A DNA stretch of 64,000 nt, from positions 1 to 64,000 of the forward strand of contig NZ_JAFCIY020000019.1 of the NCBI RefSeq assembly GCF_020194955.2, given 5' to 3'. The notes under the pieces were generated by a model. That model did no database searches. It saw only the letters and a program-made list of their open reading frames with translations, and was not told where the DNA came from. Positions within the stretch are counted from its first letter, which is position 1. Every line of letters starts with the position of its first letter. The DNA comes from Desulfuromonas sp. CSMB_57 (GTDB lineage: Bacteria; Desulfobacterota; Desulfuromonadia; Desulfuromonadales; Syntrophotaleaceae). A program made the translations under genes and the position numbers. Below, one piece after another: positions 37,106 to 45,622 of this stretch.

Positions 37106-37872
37106 AACACTCTCATCGCATTGGCGGTGGTGATGCGGGCGGTTTCCGCCAGGCTCCAGCCGCGCAGGTCGGCGACGCGGGCGGCGATCAGGGGCAGCCA
37201 GGCGGGATGGTTGGGCTGGCCGCGATGGGGATGGGGGGCGAGATCGGGGGCGTCGCTTTCCAGGACGATCCATTCTGCGGGCAGGGCCTGCAGGGTCTCG
37301 GGGCCGCGCCGTGCGCCGGGCCAGGTGAGGGGCCCGCCGAAGGCCAGGGCGAAGCCGAGGTCCATGGCGGCCCGTGCGGTTTCGAGGCTGCCGGAAAAGC
37401 CGTGCCAGATGCCGCCGCAGCGGTGGGCGCCTTCCTCTTTGAGCAGGGTCAGCAAGCGCCCGGTGGCTTTGCGGCAGTGCAGCACCACCGGTTTCCCGGT
37501 GGCGCGGGCCATTTGCAACTGCGCCCGCAGGGCCTTTTCCTGTCGTGGTGCGGCGGGCATGCCGGGCATGGCGTCCAGGCCAATCTCGCCGATGGCCGCG
37601 ACCTTCTCATCGGCCAGCAGGCGTTCCAATTGGAGCGAGAGATCCCTGTCCCAGCAATCCGCCGCCAGGGGATGCACCCCCGGCGCCGCCCATGCTTCAT
37701 TAATTTCCCGCGCCGTGGCCAGCAGCCGCGGCCAGCCGGACGGATGTACTCCCGGCAGGAGGAACCGGTACACTCCGGCCTGGCGGGCCAGGCCGACCTC
37801 TTCTTCCAGGGACCAGTCGTCCGGGAGCAGATCCAGGTGGCCATGGGTATCGAACAGGGACTCGATGGTCAT
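37084..37872 (-). CDS. TatD-family metal-dependent hydrolase
   Basis: A 262-residue TIM-barrel hydrolase of the TatD DNase group. Metal ligands appear in FDTHGHLD, EIGLD, VLHCRKA (His), WHGFSGS and LESDAPDL, in the expected order. It probably acts as a DNase or phosphoesterase in the cytoplasm. The last residues (QAEG and stop) are encoded by the heptamer repeat itself, so the 3' end has been rewritten by array C. ATG 37884, four codons upstream, is an alternative start. Neither start has a clear ribosome site. Confidence 0.88.
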   Translation of the reverse strand: MTIESLFDTHGHLDLLPDDWSLEEEVGLARQAGVYRFLLPGVHPSGWPRLLATAREINEAWAAPGVHPLAADCWDRDLSLQLERLLADEKVAAIGEIGLDAMPGMPAAPRQEKALRAQLQMARATGKPVVLHCRKATGRLLTLLKEEGAHRCGGIWHGFSGSLETARAAMDLGFALAFGGPLTWPGARRGPETLQALPAEWIVLESDAPDLAPHPHRGQPNHPAWLPLIAARVADLRGWSLAETARITTANAMRVLRRQAEG

Positions 37873-37895
37873 GGTTGGAAGCATAGCATAAAAGG

Positions 37896-37971
37896 CCGGC
37901 TGAAGGATGGGAAAGACAGGCTGAAGGCTGGGAAAGAGAGTCTGAAGACTGAGGGCTGAAGGCTGAAGGAA
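37896..37971. repeat. Heptamer repeat array D (single orientation)
   Basis: Degenerate GCTGAAG, TCTGAAG and ACTGAGG-like units, with GGGAAAGA spacers between them, fill the gap between tatD and the divergent dctP promoter. Unlike arrays A-C there is no opposite-strand block here. Confidence 0.75.
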
Positions 37972-37985
37972 AAAGCAACGATGCC

Positions 37986-38014
37986 TTGACCCGGGCGCAT
38001 GGTTGACCTAAGAT
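37986..38014 (+). promoter_or_regulatory. Promoter of the TRAP operon
   Basis: TTGACC (37986-37991), 17 bases, TAAGAT (38009-38014), a good sigma-70-type match 55 bases before the first dctP. Confidence 0.55.
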
Positions 38015-38068
38015 TCAACACCGTTTGATGTCGCATATTTCCTGTTTCCCCGGGCCAGGGAGGGAGCC

Positions 38069-39166
38069 ATGATGAAGATCCGATTTAGTCTCTTGTTGCT
38101 GTCGTCCATGTTGTTGCTTTTCGGAGGCGTAGGTTGCCGCAAGGAGCAGGCGCCAGCGGAAAGCGCGCCCACTGAAGGAACCCAACAGGAGGCGCCCGCG
38201 GCGGACCCGCTGGCGGGCTGGCAGCCGCGTTTCGACCCGGCCGGAGCCGAGTTCACCTATATCCTTTCCAACGTCGACCATCCCGCCATCGAAGGCATCG
38301 CCGTCGGCTACCACATTCGCGACAAGGTCTGGGAACGTTCCAACGGTCGCCTTTACGTGGACTTCCGGCCCATGGCCCAGTTGGGGGGCGAACGGGACGT
38401 GCTCAACAAGCTGAAGCTGGGCGCCGTGCACGGCATGCTCTGTTCCTCGGTGGCCGCGGTCAACGTCACCGACCGCTTGGGGATCGTGAACCTGCCCTTT
38501 GTCATCGACAGTTTCGACAAGCTGGAAAAATTCCGTCGCACACCGGAGTTGTTCAAGCCCTTCAGCGAAGCCGCCCTGGACCAGGGCATCATGGTGGTGG
38601 ATTTTACCGGTTACGGACCCTACGGCTGGGCCACCAAGACCCCGGTGCGCTCCCTGGCCGATGCCCGTCGGGTGAACTTCCGCGTCGCCCAGGCACCGGT
38701 CAATGTGGATATCTACCGAGCCTGGGGCCTGAAGTTTACCGTCCTGCCCTGGCCGGATGTGCCCCAGGCCCTGCAGACCGGGGTCATCGACGGTCTGGAC
38801 CATACGCCGATTGTCTGCAGCATCACCCGAAAATTCGATTATGCCAAGTATTTCACGCGTCTCGACTATGCCCAGGGGCTGTATATCCACCTCATGAACA
38901 AGCGCTGGCTGGATCGCCTGCCGGCGGATCTGCAAACCATTCTGCTGACCACCATCGAGGAGGAAAGCGCCAGGGCCCGCTCCCTGACCCGCGAGCAGCA
39001 GGAGCGGGAGATCGCCGCGGCCAAACAGCAGGGCATCGAATTCTTCGAGCTGGCGCCGGCGGACCGGCAGCAATTGATGGACCGCACCGCGCCCGTCTAC
39101 CAGCAGTGGGGCGACAAAATCGGCCGCGAGTACCTGGAAAAGGTGCGGGCCGCTCTAGCGGACTGA
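38069..39166 (+). CDS. TRAP transporter substrate-binding lipoprotein DctP (first)
   Basis: A 365-residue periplasmic binding protein. Its lipobox (LFGGVGC) suggests it is lipid-anchored rather than free. The conserved TRAP features include GRLYVDFRPMAQLGGERDVL, an MLCSSVAAVN-like loop and the arginine-containing ARRVNFRVAQAP, which in DctP proteins holds a carboxylate ligand. GGGAGGGAG precedes ATG 38069; a second ATG follows directly. Ligand probably a C4-dicarboxylate or similar organic acid. It is first of the dctP-dctP-dctQ-dctM-uspA set. Confidence 0.9.
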   Translation: MMKIRFSLLLLSSMLLLFGGVGCRKEQAPAESAPTEGTQQEAPAADPLAGWQPRFDPAGAEFTYILSNVDHPAIEGIAVGYHIRDKVWERSNGRLYVDFRPMAQLGGERDVLNKLKLGAVHGMLCSSVAAVNVTDRLGIVNLPFVIDSFDKLEKFRRTPELFKPFSEAALDQGIMVVDFTGYGPYGWATKTPVRSLADARRVNFRVAQAPVNVDIYRAWGLKFTVLPWPDVPQALQTGVIDGLDHTPIVCSITRKFDYAKYFTRLDYAQGLYIHLMNKRWLDRLPADLQTILLTTIEEESARARSLTREQQEREIAAAKQQGIEFFELAPADRQQLMDRTAPVYQQWGDKIGREYLEKVRAALAD

Positions 39167-39187
39167 GCTGCATCGAGGGGTTTGCCC

Positions 39188-39216
39188 TTGACCTCCCGGC
39201 CGGTGCCCGCTATTCT
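39188..39216 (+). promoter_or_regulatory. Internal promoter for the second dctP
   Basis: TTGACC (39188-39193), 17 bases, TATTCT (39211-39216), about 95 bases before the second dctP. An ACGGCA...TGCCGT stem lies between it and the start. The second dctP and the membrane subunits can therefore be expressed separately. Confidence 0.5.
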
Positions 39217-39310
39217 CACCGGGCTTGTCAAGTATTGAAGTTTCTTGAATTTTAACCCTGTTTTGACGGCAGTAAACGCTTGCCGTAAAACCCTGTCCGG
39301 GAGAGGCACG

Positions 39311-40393
39311 ATGAGAAAGCTGGTACTGTTGGCAACCCTGGGATTGGTGTCCATGGCTCTGCTCGGATGCCGCAACGAGGAAAAGGAACTGAAGCCTGCC
39401 GTGGAAACGGCCGCTCCCGCCGCCCAGGATCCCCTGGCCGCCTGGAAGCCGGCTTTCGATCCCAGCGGTGCCGAATTCACCTACCTGCTGTCCAATGTTT
39501 CCCATCCCGCCATGGAAGGGGTGGCCGTCGGCTACCGGATTCGCGACAAGGTCTGGGAGCGCTCCAAGGGTCGCCTTTACGTGGACTTCCGGCCCCTGTC
39601 CCAACTCGGCGAAGAACGGGCGGTGCTCAGCAAATTGCGCCTGGGCGCCATTCAGGGCATGCTCTGCTCCTCCGTGGCGGCGGCCAACATGGCGGACAAG
39701 CTGGGCCTGGTCAATCTGCCCTTCGTCATCGATAGTTTCGACAAACTGGAAAAGTTTCGTAACGACCCGGAACTGTTCAACGAATACCGGGACAGTGCCC
39801 TCGGCCAGGGAGTGATGGTGGTCGATATTACCGGACACGGCTCCTACGGCTGGGCCACCAAGGCGCCGGTGCGCACCCTGCAGGATGCCCGCCGGGTCAA
39901 TTTCCGCATCGCCGAAGCGCCGGTCAATGCCGATATCTACAAGAACTGGGGCCTCAAGTTTACCGTGCTGTCCTGGGGCGATGTGCCCCAGGCGCTGCAG
40001 ACCGGGGTCATCGACGGTCTCGATCATACCCCCATCGTCTGCAACATCACCCGCAAGTTCGATACGGCGCGTTATTTCACCCGGGTCGATTACGCCCAGG
40101 GGTTGTTCGTGCACATGATGAACAAGCGCTGGTTTGAAGGCCTGCCCGGCGACCTGAAGCAGGTGCTGCTGGAGGTCATCGAGGAGGAGAGCCGCCACGC
40201 CCGGGAGCTGACCCGCCGGCAGGAAATGGAGCAGATTGCCGCCGCCGAAGCGGCCGGCGTCGAATTCATCACCCTGTCCGCCGAAGACCGCCGGCGCCTC
40301 GAGGAGCTGACGGCACCGGTCTATGACATCTGGGGTCGCAAGGTCGGCAAGGCTTACCTGGACAAGGTGCGCCGGCGGTTGGCCGCCGAGTAA
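39311..40393 (+). CDS. TRAP transporter substrate-binding lipoprotein DctP (second)
   Basis: A 360-residue paralogue of the first DctP, with a lipobox (MALLGC, Cys near 19) and closely similar sequence through most of its length. The shared GRLYVDFRPLSQLGEERAVL and ARRVNFRIAEAPVN regions suggest a related ligand, and N-versus-T changes in the binding region could shift specificity. GGGAGAGG lies just upstream of ATG 39311. It is followed 18 bases later by dctQ. Confidence 0.9.
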   Translation: MRKLVLLATLGLVSMALLGCRNEEKELKPAVETAAPAAQDPLAAWKPAFDPSGAEFTYLLSNVSHPAMEGVAVGYRIRDKVWERSKGRLYVDFRPLSQLGEERAVLSKLRLGAIQGMLCSSVAAANMADKLGLVNLPFVIDSFDKLEKFRNDPELFNEYRDSALGQGVMVVDITGHGSYGWATKAPVRTLQDARRVNFRIAEAPVNADIYKNWGLKFTVLSWGDVPQALQTGVIDGLDHTPIVCNITRKFDTARYFTRVDYAQGLFVHMMNKRWFEGLPGDLKQVLLEVIEEESRHARELTRRQEMEQIAAAEAAGVEFITLSAEDRRRLEELTAPVYDIWGRKVGKAYLDKVRRRLAAE

Positions 40394-40411
40394 CCGCTCG
40401 GCCGCCGGGGG

Positions 40412-40921
40412 ATGAGAATGATCAAGCGAACCGTCAAATGGGTCGATCGCGGGTTGGGCTGGCTGGAGGACTGGACCCTGTTTCTCGGGGTGCTTCTGGC
40501 CCTGCTGTCGGCCATGGCCAACATCGCCCTGCGCAAGCTGACCCATAGCAGCCTGTACTGGTCGGACGAAGTGGTCATGAAGGTCATCTTCGTCTCGACC
40601 TATATCGGCTGCAGCGCCGCTGTGCGGCGTCGCGCACTGATTCGCATCGACGCCCTGCCGCAGTTGCTGCCGGTCTTGAAAAAGCCCCTGACCCTCATCA
40701 GCCATCTGGCGGTGTTGGTCTTTGCCGGCATCATGCTGCGTTTCGGCGGCCGCATGATGCTGACCGCCTTCCGCGATCCCTTTGCCCGCACCACCACCCT
40801 GCAGATACCGGAATGGCTGTTTTACGCCGTGCTGCCGGTCATGGGCGGTCTGCTGGTGGTGCGCACCCTGCTGGTCATGGTCGATGACTGGCGCGGCCAA
40901 CCGCCGGAACAGGGGTGCTGA
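40412..40921 (+). CDS. dctQ: TRAP transporter small membrane subunit DctQ
   Basis: A 169-residue protein with four TM helices (WTLFLGVLLALLSAMANIAL, VIFVSTYIGCSAAV, TLISHLAVLVFAGIMLRFGG, FYAVLPVMGGLLVVRTLLVM). The WSDEVV motif at the start of TM2 is typical of DctQ. It pairs with DctM to make the membrane domain. Its stop is two bases before the dctM start. A second ATG at 40418 is possible. Confidence 0.88.
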   Translation: MRMIKRTVKWVDRGLGWLEDWTLFLGVLLALLSAMANIALRKLTHSSLYWSDEVVMKVIFVSTYIGCSAAVRRRALIRIDALPQLLPVLKKPLTLISHLAVLVFAGIMLRFGGRMMLTAFRDPFARTTTLQIPEWLFYAVLPVMGGLLVVRTLLVMVDDWRGQPPEQGC

Positions 40922-40923
40922 GC

Positions 40924-42210
40924 ATGGATATTCATCTGATTGCAGCCATGGCGTTGCTGGTCGGCTGTCTGGCGGCCACGGTACCCGTATTCATCAGCCT
41001 GTTCTTCACCGGATTGGTCGGCCTGACTCTGGCCGGCATCGATGCCCGCATCGTCATCGAAGTGCTGTACCGCAGCATGGACAAATTTGCCCTGGTGGTG
41101 GTGCTGTTCTTCGTGCTGTGCGGCAATATCATGACCAGCGGCAGCATCGTGCAGAAGCTGATCAAGGTCGCCGATGCCCTGGTGGGTTTCCTGCCCGGCG
41201 GCCTGGCCATGGCCGGCGTGCTGGCCTGCGGCTTTTTCGGGGCCATTTCCGGATCGACGGTGGCGACGGTGGTGGCCATCGGCGGATTCATGATCCCGGC
41301 CCTTATCGAGCATGGCTACGAAGAGCGGTTCAGCGTCGGCCTCATGACCACCGCACCGGTGCTGGGTGTGGTGATCCCGCCGTCCATTTCCATGATCCTC
41401 TATGCCATGATCTCCAACGATTCCCTGGAAGCCCTGTTTTTGACCGGCTTCGTTCCGGGATTGCTGATCATGGCGGCCATGTCCGTGTATGCCGGATTGT
41501 TCTGCCGCCGCCGCGGTCAGGTGCGCCGCGCCCGGCCCAGCTTGCGGGAACTGCTGGCGGTGCTGCGCGAGAGCATCTGGGCCCTGCTGTTGCCGGTGCT
41601 GATTTTCGGCGGCATCTATTCGGGCACCTTTACCGCCAACGAAGCGGCGGTGGTGGCCTGCTTCTATGCCTTTTTCGTGGAAATCGTGATACATCGCGAC
41701 ATGCCCCTGCGCGACGTGAAGAAGGTGATCGTCTCCTCGGCCATCACTTCCGCGACCCTGCTGGTCATTGTAGCCGGGGCCTCGGTGTTCGGCGAATACC
41801 TGACCTTCGAGCAGGTGCCCGATCAGATTGCCCGGACGGTGATGGCCAGCATCAACAGCCCCTGGATGTTTCTGCTGGCGGTCAATCTGGTGCTGCTGGT
41901 GGTCGGGATGTTCATGGACATCATCTCCGCGACCCTGATCCTGACGCCCATCTTTTTGCCCCTGCTGTCGCGGTTTGGCGTCGATTCCCTGCATTTTGGA
42001 TTGCTCATGACCCTTAATCTGGGTATCGGCTACTGCACGCCGCCCCTGGGGGTCAGCCTGTATATTTCCGGCGCGGTGGTGGATCGGGATCTGCTGTATG
42101 TCGCCCGCGCTGTCATACCTTTTCTGCTGATCCAGATCGGACTGCTACTGCTGCTTACCTTCTGGCCCGGCCTGGTGCTTTGGCTGCCGCGATTGGTGTA
42201 CGGGGGATGA
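40924..42210 (+). CDS. dctM: TRAP transporter large permease DctM
   Basis: A 428-residue permease with about 12 TM helices, which drives uptake with the Na+ gradient. It has the family segments GNIMTSGSIVQKLI, ISGSTVATVVAIGGFMIPAL, VVIPPSISMILYAM, LVVGMFMDIISATLILTPIF and GIGYCTPPLGVSLY. ATG 40924 follows the dctQ stop by 2 bases. Confidence 0.93.
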   Translation: MDIHLIAAMALLVGCLAATVPVFISLFFTGLVGLTLAGIDARIVIEVLYRSMDKFALVVVLFFVLCGNIMTSGSIVQKLIKVADALVGFLPGGLAMAGVLACGFFGAISGSTVATVVAIGGFMIPALIEHGYEERFSVGLMTTAPVLGVVIPPSISMILYAMISNDSLEALFLTGFVPGLLIMAAMSVYAGLFCRRRGQVRRARPSLRELLAVLRESIWALLLPVLIFGGIYSGTFTANEAAVVACFYAFFVEIVIHRDMPLRDVKKVIVSSAITSATLLVIVAGASVFGEYLTFEQVPDQIARTVMASINSPWMFLLAVNLVLLVVGMFMDIISATLILTPIFLPLLSRFGVDSLHFGLLMTLNLGIGYCTPPLGVSLYISGAVVDRDLLYVARAVIPFLLIQIGLLLLLTFWPGLVLWLPRLVYGG

Positions 42211-42253
42211 GACCGGTTGCCGGCCGTTTCGCTTTCCGGAGAGGAGGCCCGCC

Positions 42254-42676
42254 ATGAAAATTCTGCTGCCCATCGATCGCTCCGATACCTCGCGCCGGGT
42301 TCTGGACATGGTGGCCCGGCGCTCCGTCTGGCTGCCCGAAGGCACCCTGGTGCTGCTGCATGTGGTGGATGTGGACCGCCTGGCCTACCGGATGATTCCC
42401 GATTTTCAGGTAGAAATGGTGGCGCAGAAGGCGAAAGAGGTCGGCCGGCAGTTGCTGAGCGAGCAGGCCAATCTTTTGCGCCAGGCCGGACTGGAGGTCG
42501 AAACCCGTCTGGAATCGGGCGCGCCGCGCGCCGTCATCCCGCGCCTGGCCAACGAGGAGAACTTTAACCTGATTGTTCTCGGCCGGCGGTCCACGGGAGA
42601 AATCCGGGATGTCCTGTTCGGCACCGTTACCAATCACGCCCTGCACCGGGTTCGCTGTCCGGTTCTGTTATACTGA
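42254..42676 (+). CDS. Universal stress protein A family
   Basis: A 140-residue single-domain UspA protein that likely binds ATP (the GRRSTGEIRDVLFGTV glycine motif is present). It starts with KILLPIDRSDTSRRVL and ends LHRVRCPVLLY. GGAGAGGAGG precedes the ATG. UspA genes often close TRAP operons, and some bind TRAP components, so it may regulate uptake here. Confidence 0.88.
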   Translation: MKILLPIDRSDTSRRVLDMVARRSVWLPEGTLVLLHVVDVDRLAYRMIPDFQVEMVAQKAKEVGRQLLSEQANLLRQAGLEVETRLESGAPRAVIPRLANEENFNLIVLGRRSTGEIRDVLFGTVTNHALHRVRCPVLLY

Positions 42677-42769
42677 GCCCGGTTGACGAAAGTCGCCCAT
42701 TTGTGCCAGGTCATTTCAAATCATTGCAGTAACTTCCATCTCCTGCTGCCGGGAACTTCGAGGAATGTC

Positions 42770-43738
42770 ATGATCCGCTTCGGGCCTGGTCTGTTGCTGG
42801 CTTTCTTGCTGCTCTTGCCGACCCCGCTGGTTGCCGGGGAGCCCGGGGCGGCAGCGCCGTTTCTGCCCGCCGTCGGCGTGGGCCGTCTGACTTCGCCGGA
42901 ACTGGCCGAAGCTTCAGGCCTGGCCCCGTCACGCTTGCGGGAAAAGGTCTTCTGGCTGGTCAATGACAGCGGGGCCGACCCGGTCCTGCATGCCATCAAC
43001 CTGCAGGGCGCCGATCTCGGATCGGTACGGGTGGCGGGAGTCGAGAATGTCGACTGGGAGGATCTCGCTTCCTTCGTCTGGCAGGGGCGGTCCTGGCTGC
43101 TGGTGGCCGATACCGGTGACAATCTGGCTCGGCGCGATGAGGTGGTAGTGCACCTGGTGCCGGAACCCGAGGCGCACAACGGCCGTTATGCGGGCTCCGT
43201 GCGGCCGCATTGGAGCCTGCGGTTCCGGTATCCGGAGGGTCCGCGCGATTGCGAAGCGGTGGCGGTGGATGTTTCCCGCGGAGAAATCCTTCTGCTGAGC
43301 AAGCGGAATCGGCCCGCGGTGCTCTACAGCCTGCCTCTGCAGGCCCCGACGCCGTCGGCAGGGCCGGTCACGGCCCGCAAGGTGACGGCGGTTGAATTGC
43401 TCCCGGTTGCCAGGGACAGCCAGCTGCTGGAACTGTTCGGGTCCTTTCAAACCCAGCCCACCGCCATGGATATCAGCGCGGACGGCCTGACGGCGGTGGT
43501 ACTTACCTATCAGGATGCCTACCTTTTTCGTCGCCGGCCCCGGGAAAGCTGGGCAATGGCCATGCAGCGGCAACCGCAGCGCATCGTTCTGCCCGGTCTC
43601 GATTATCTGCCCCAACGCGAAGCCCTCTGTTTCACGGCCGACGGCAACGATTTGCTGGTTACTTCAGAAGGGGAGGGCGCCGCTTTGTTTCTGCTCGGCT
43701 CAAAAACAAAACCGAAGGAGCCTAAGCGTCGGGACTGA
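42770..43738 (+). CDS. Secreted beta-propeller-like protein of unknown function
   Basis: A 322-residue protein starting at ATG 42770 (GAGGAA upstream). It has a signal peptide (GLLLAFLLLLPTPLVA). Repeated short beta-rich segments of the type EASGLAPSRL, VFWLVNDSGADPVL, WLLVADTGDNLARRDEVVV, CEAVAVDVSRGEILLL and AMDISADGLTAVVL, spaced about 40-60 residues apart, suggest a beta-propeller. No enzyme motif recognised. It starts about 90 bases after uspA and may be co-transcribed. Confidence 0.7.
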   Translation: MIRFGPGLLLAFLLLLPTPLVAGEPGAAAPFLPAVGVGRLTSPELAEASGLAPSRLREKVFWLVNDSGADPVLHAINLQGADLGSVRVAGVENVDWEDLASFVWQGRSWLLVADTGDNLARRDEVVVHLVPEPEAHNGRYAGSVRPHWSLRFRYPEGPRDCEAVAVDVSRGEILLLSKRNRPAVLYSLPLQAPTPSAGPVTARKVTAVELLPVARDSQLLELFGSFQTQPTAMDISADGLTAVVLTYQDAYLFRRRPRESWAMAMQRQPQRIVLPGLDYLPQREALCFTADGNDLLVTSEGEGAALFLLGSKTKPKEPKRRD

Positions 43739-43755
43739 GAGTATTAGCGATACTA

Positions 43756-43771
43756 CTGTGCATATGCACAG
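43756..43771. promoter_or_regulatory. Palindrome matching the porin operators
   Basis: CTGTGCATATGCACAG is a perfect 16-bp palindrome with the same TGTGC-N4-GCACA core as the porin sites. It lies in the 412-base gap 43739-44150. No -10 is found at the distance seen for the porins. The gap also holds an 8-bp CGAGGATC stem-loop (44026-44051) and no gene I can support. Confidence 0.4.
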
Positions 43772-44150
43772 CATCAGGCTGTATTTCCGCACATCCTTCT
43801 GCACCCAGACTCACATTCACAGATTGAGCTCGATCCGGTACTGTCTCCGATACTCCACGAAACCCGGTAAGCGACCATGTGTTACGGTGGCCTTGGCCAC
43901 CACAGGATTTCTGGAGGCCTGAGTGTACGCCGCTTCAAATATGCTGAACGAAAACCTGCTCAACGTTGCTCACCGCGCGGCGCAGTCGCTTGCCTGATCC
44001 GGCCCGACGCCGCCCACAATCACTTCGAGGATCGCTTTTGCCGGATCCTCGACCGTCACTCGCTCTGTTCAACTTATCACGGACCGTTCGCGGCCGGTCC
44101 GGGGCCTTCGTCATCAATTCAGACAGATTTATCTTTATTGAGGATGTGCT

Positions 44151-45479
44151 ATGTTCAAGGAGACCCCTTCCCTGCGTCATTTCTGTCCCCGTAAATATCG
44201 ATCCAGGCATTATGGACGCCGTATTTTGCTGTGTGCCCTGTTGCTCGGCGCCGGTCTTTGGGCAGCCCAGAACTGGTGGAACTCAAGCGCCGGCCGCAAG
44301 GCGGTCACGAAAGAAGGGGCGGCCGAGCCGGCGGGACCGCAGCGCAAGGTGGTGCAGGGAACGATCCAGTCCGGCGATACCCTCGGCTCCCTGCTGGGGC
44401 AGACATTGTCGCCCAGCCAGGTGCATGATCTGACCCTGCAGTGCCGGGAAGTGTTTCCGGTCACCCGCATCTGCACCGGGCGGCCCTACAAACTTTCCCT
44501 GCTGGATGATTCCTTCGAAAGTTTCGTGTATGAAATCAATCAGGATGATCAACTGCTGATTATCCAGGATCAAAACGGATTTTCCGTCAGCCGCGAACCC
44601 ATCCCCTACACGGTGCATGTGTCCACCATGCGCGGCAGCATCGAAAGCAGCCTCTTCGAGTCGGTGGTCAAAGCTGGAGGCAGCGATGCCCTGGCCGTGC
44701 GTCTCGGCAATATCTTCGCCTACGACATCGACTTCATTCGCGACATCCAACCCGGCGACTCTTTCGAGATCGTGGTGGAAAAGCGTTTTCGGGAAGACCG
44801 GCCTGCGGGGCTGGGTCGATTGCTGGCGGCGCGCTTCAACAACAACGGCCAGGTGTATAATGCCTTTTACTTTGAAGATGGCGACAAGCCGGGCGCCTAT
44901 TACGATCAGAACGGCCGCAGCCTCCGCAAGGCCTTCCTGAAAGCACCCTTGTCTTTTTCCCGCATTTCTTCCGGTTTCAATCTGCGCCGTCGCCATCCGA
45001 TTCTCAATACCGTGCGGCCCCATCCGGCCATCGACTATGCGGCACCCACCGGGACGCCCATCATGACCATCGGCGAAGGGACGGTGATTGCCGCCACCTA
45101 CAATCGATTCAATGGCAATTACGTTCGGGTCCGTCACCCCGGAGGTTGGGAAACCCTGTACAATCATATGAGTCGCTTTGGCAGCGGCATTCGCACCGGT
45201 TCCCGGGTGCGGCAGGGGCAGGTCATCGGCTATGTCGGCAGCACCGGGCTCTCCACCGGTCCGCACCTGGATTTCCGCATGTACAAGAACGGGTCGGCGG
45301 TCAATCCCCTGACCGTCAAGATGCCGCCGGCGGAACCGGTGTCCAAGGCCAACCTGGCCGCCTTCCGGGCCGTGGTGGCGGAGCAGGTCGCCAGGCTGGA
45401 GGGGAGGGAGGTGCCCCAGGTCGCCCAATTGCATACGGAGCGGGCCTCGCCACAGCGCTCCAGGGATGTCCTGAACTGA
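44151..45479 (+). CDS. Membrane-anchored M23 peptidase
   Basis: A 442-residue peptidoglycan endopeptidase candidate. It has a basic N-terminus with one TM (ILLCALLLGAGLW), a LysM/OapA-like region (GTIQSGDTLGSLLGQTLSPS) and a C-terminal LytM domain. Zinc ligands H291 and D295 are in place (HPAIDYAAP). The catalytic His motif reads GPHLDFR, with D374 where most family members have the second His of HxH. That variant is also common in related proteins, so activity is likely but not certain. GAGGAT precedes the ATG. Confidence 0.85.
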   Translation: MFKETPSLRHFCPRKYRSRHYGRRILLCALLLGAGLWAAQNWWNSSAGRKAVTKEGAAEPAGPQRKVVQGTIQSGDTLGSLLGQTLSPSQVHDLTLQCREVFPVTRICTGRPYKLSLLDDSFESFVYEINQDDQLLIIQDQNGFSVSREPIPYTVHVSTMRGSIESSLFESVVKAGGSDALAVRLGNIFAYDIDFIRDIQPGDSFEIVVEKRFREDRPAGLGRLLAARFNNNGQVYNAFYFEDGDKPGAYYDQNGRSLRKAFLKAPLSFSRISSGFNLRRRHPILNTVRPHPAIDYAAPTGTPIMTIGEGTVIAATYNRFNGNYVRVRHPGGWETLYNHMSRFGSGIRTGSRVRQGQVIGYVGSTGLSTGPHLDFRMYKNGSAVNPLTVKMPPAEPVSKANLAAFRAVVAEQVARLEGREVPQVAQLHTERASPQRSRDVLN

Positions 45480-45491
45480 TTCAGACCCCTG

Positions 45492-45527
45492 CCGGCTCCC
45501 GTTCCAAAGGATGGGGGCCGGTTCTGT
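45492..45527 (+). terminator. Terminator after the M23 peptidase gene
   Basis: The stem CCGGCTCCC (45492-45500) pairs with GGGGGCCGG (45513-45521), followed by TTCTGT, 13 bases after the stop. Confidence 0.6.
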
Positions 45528-45622
45528 ATGGAGCATGGCAATTCACTTGAGGGCCTGGCGCCCCGAGACCCTTCTCCACGGTTGCTGAATAGTTTCCATG
45601 GAGCCAAGCAGCAGGAGTGGAC

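Noticed and set aside
43756-43771. LexA SOS box (CTGT-N8-ACAG)
   Set aside because: The palindrome fits that pattern, but the three copies share the specific TGTGC core and two lie at porin promoters at an activator position. None is near SOS-type genes.
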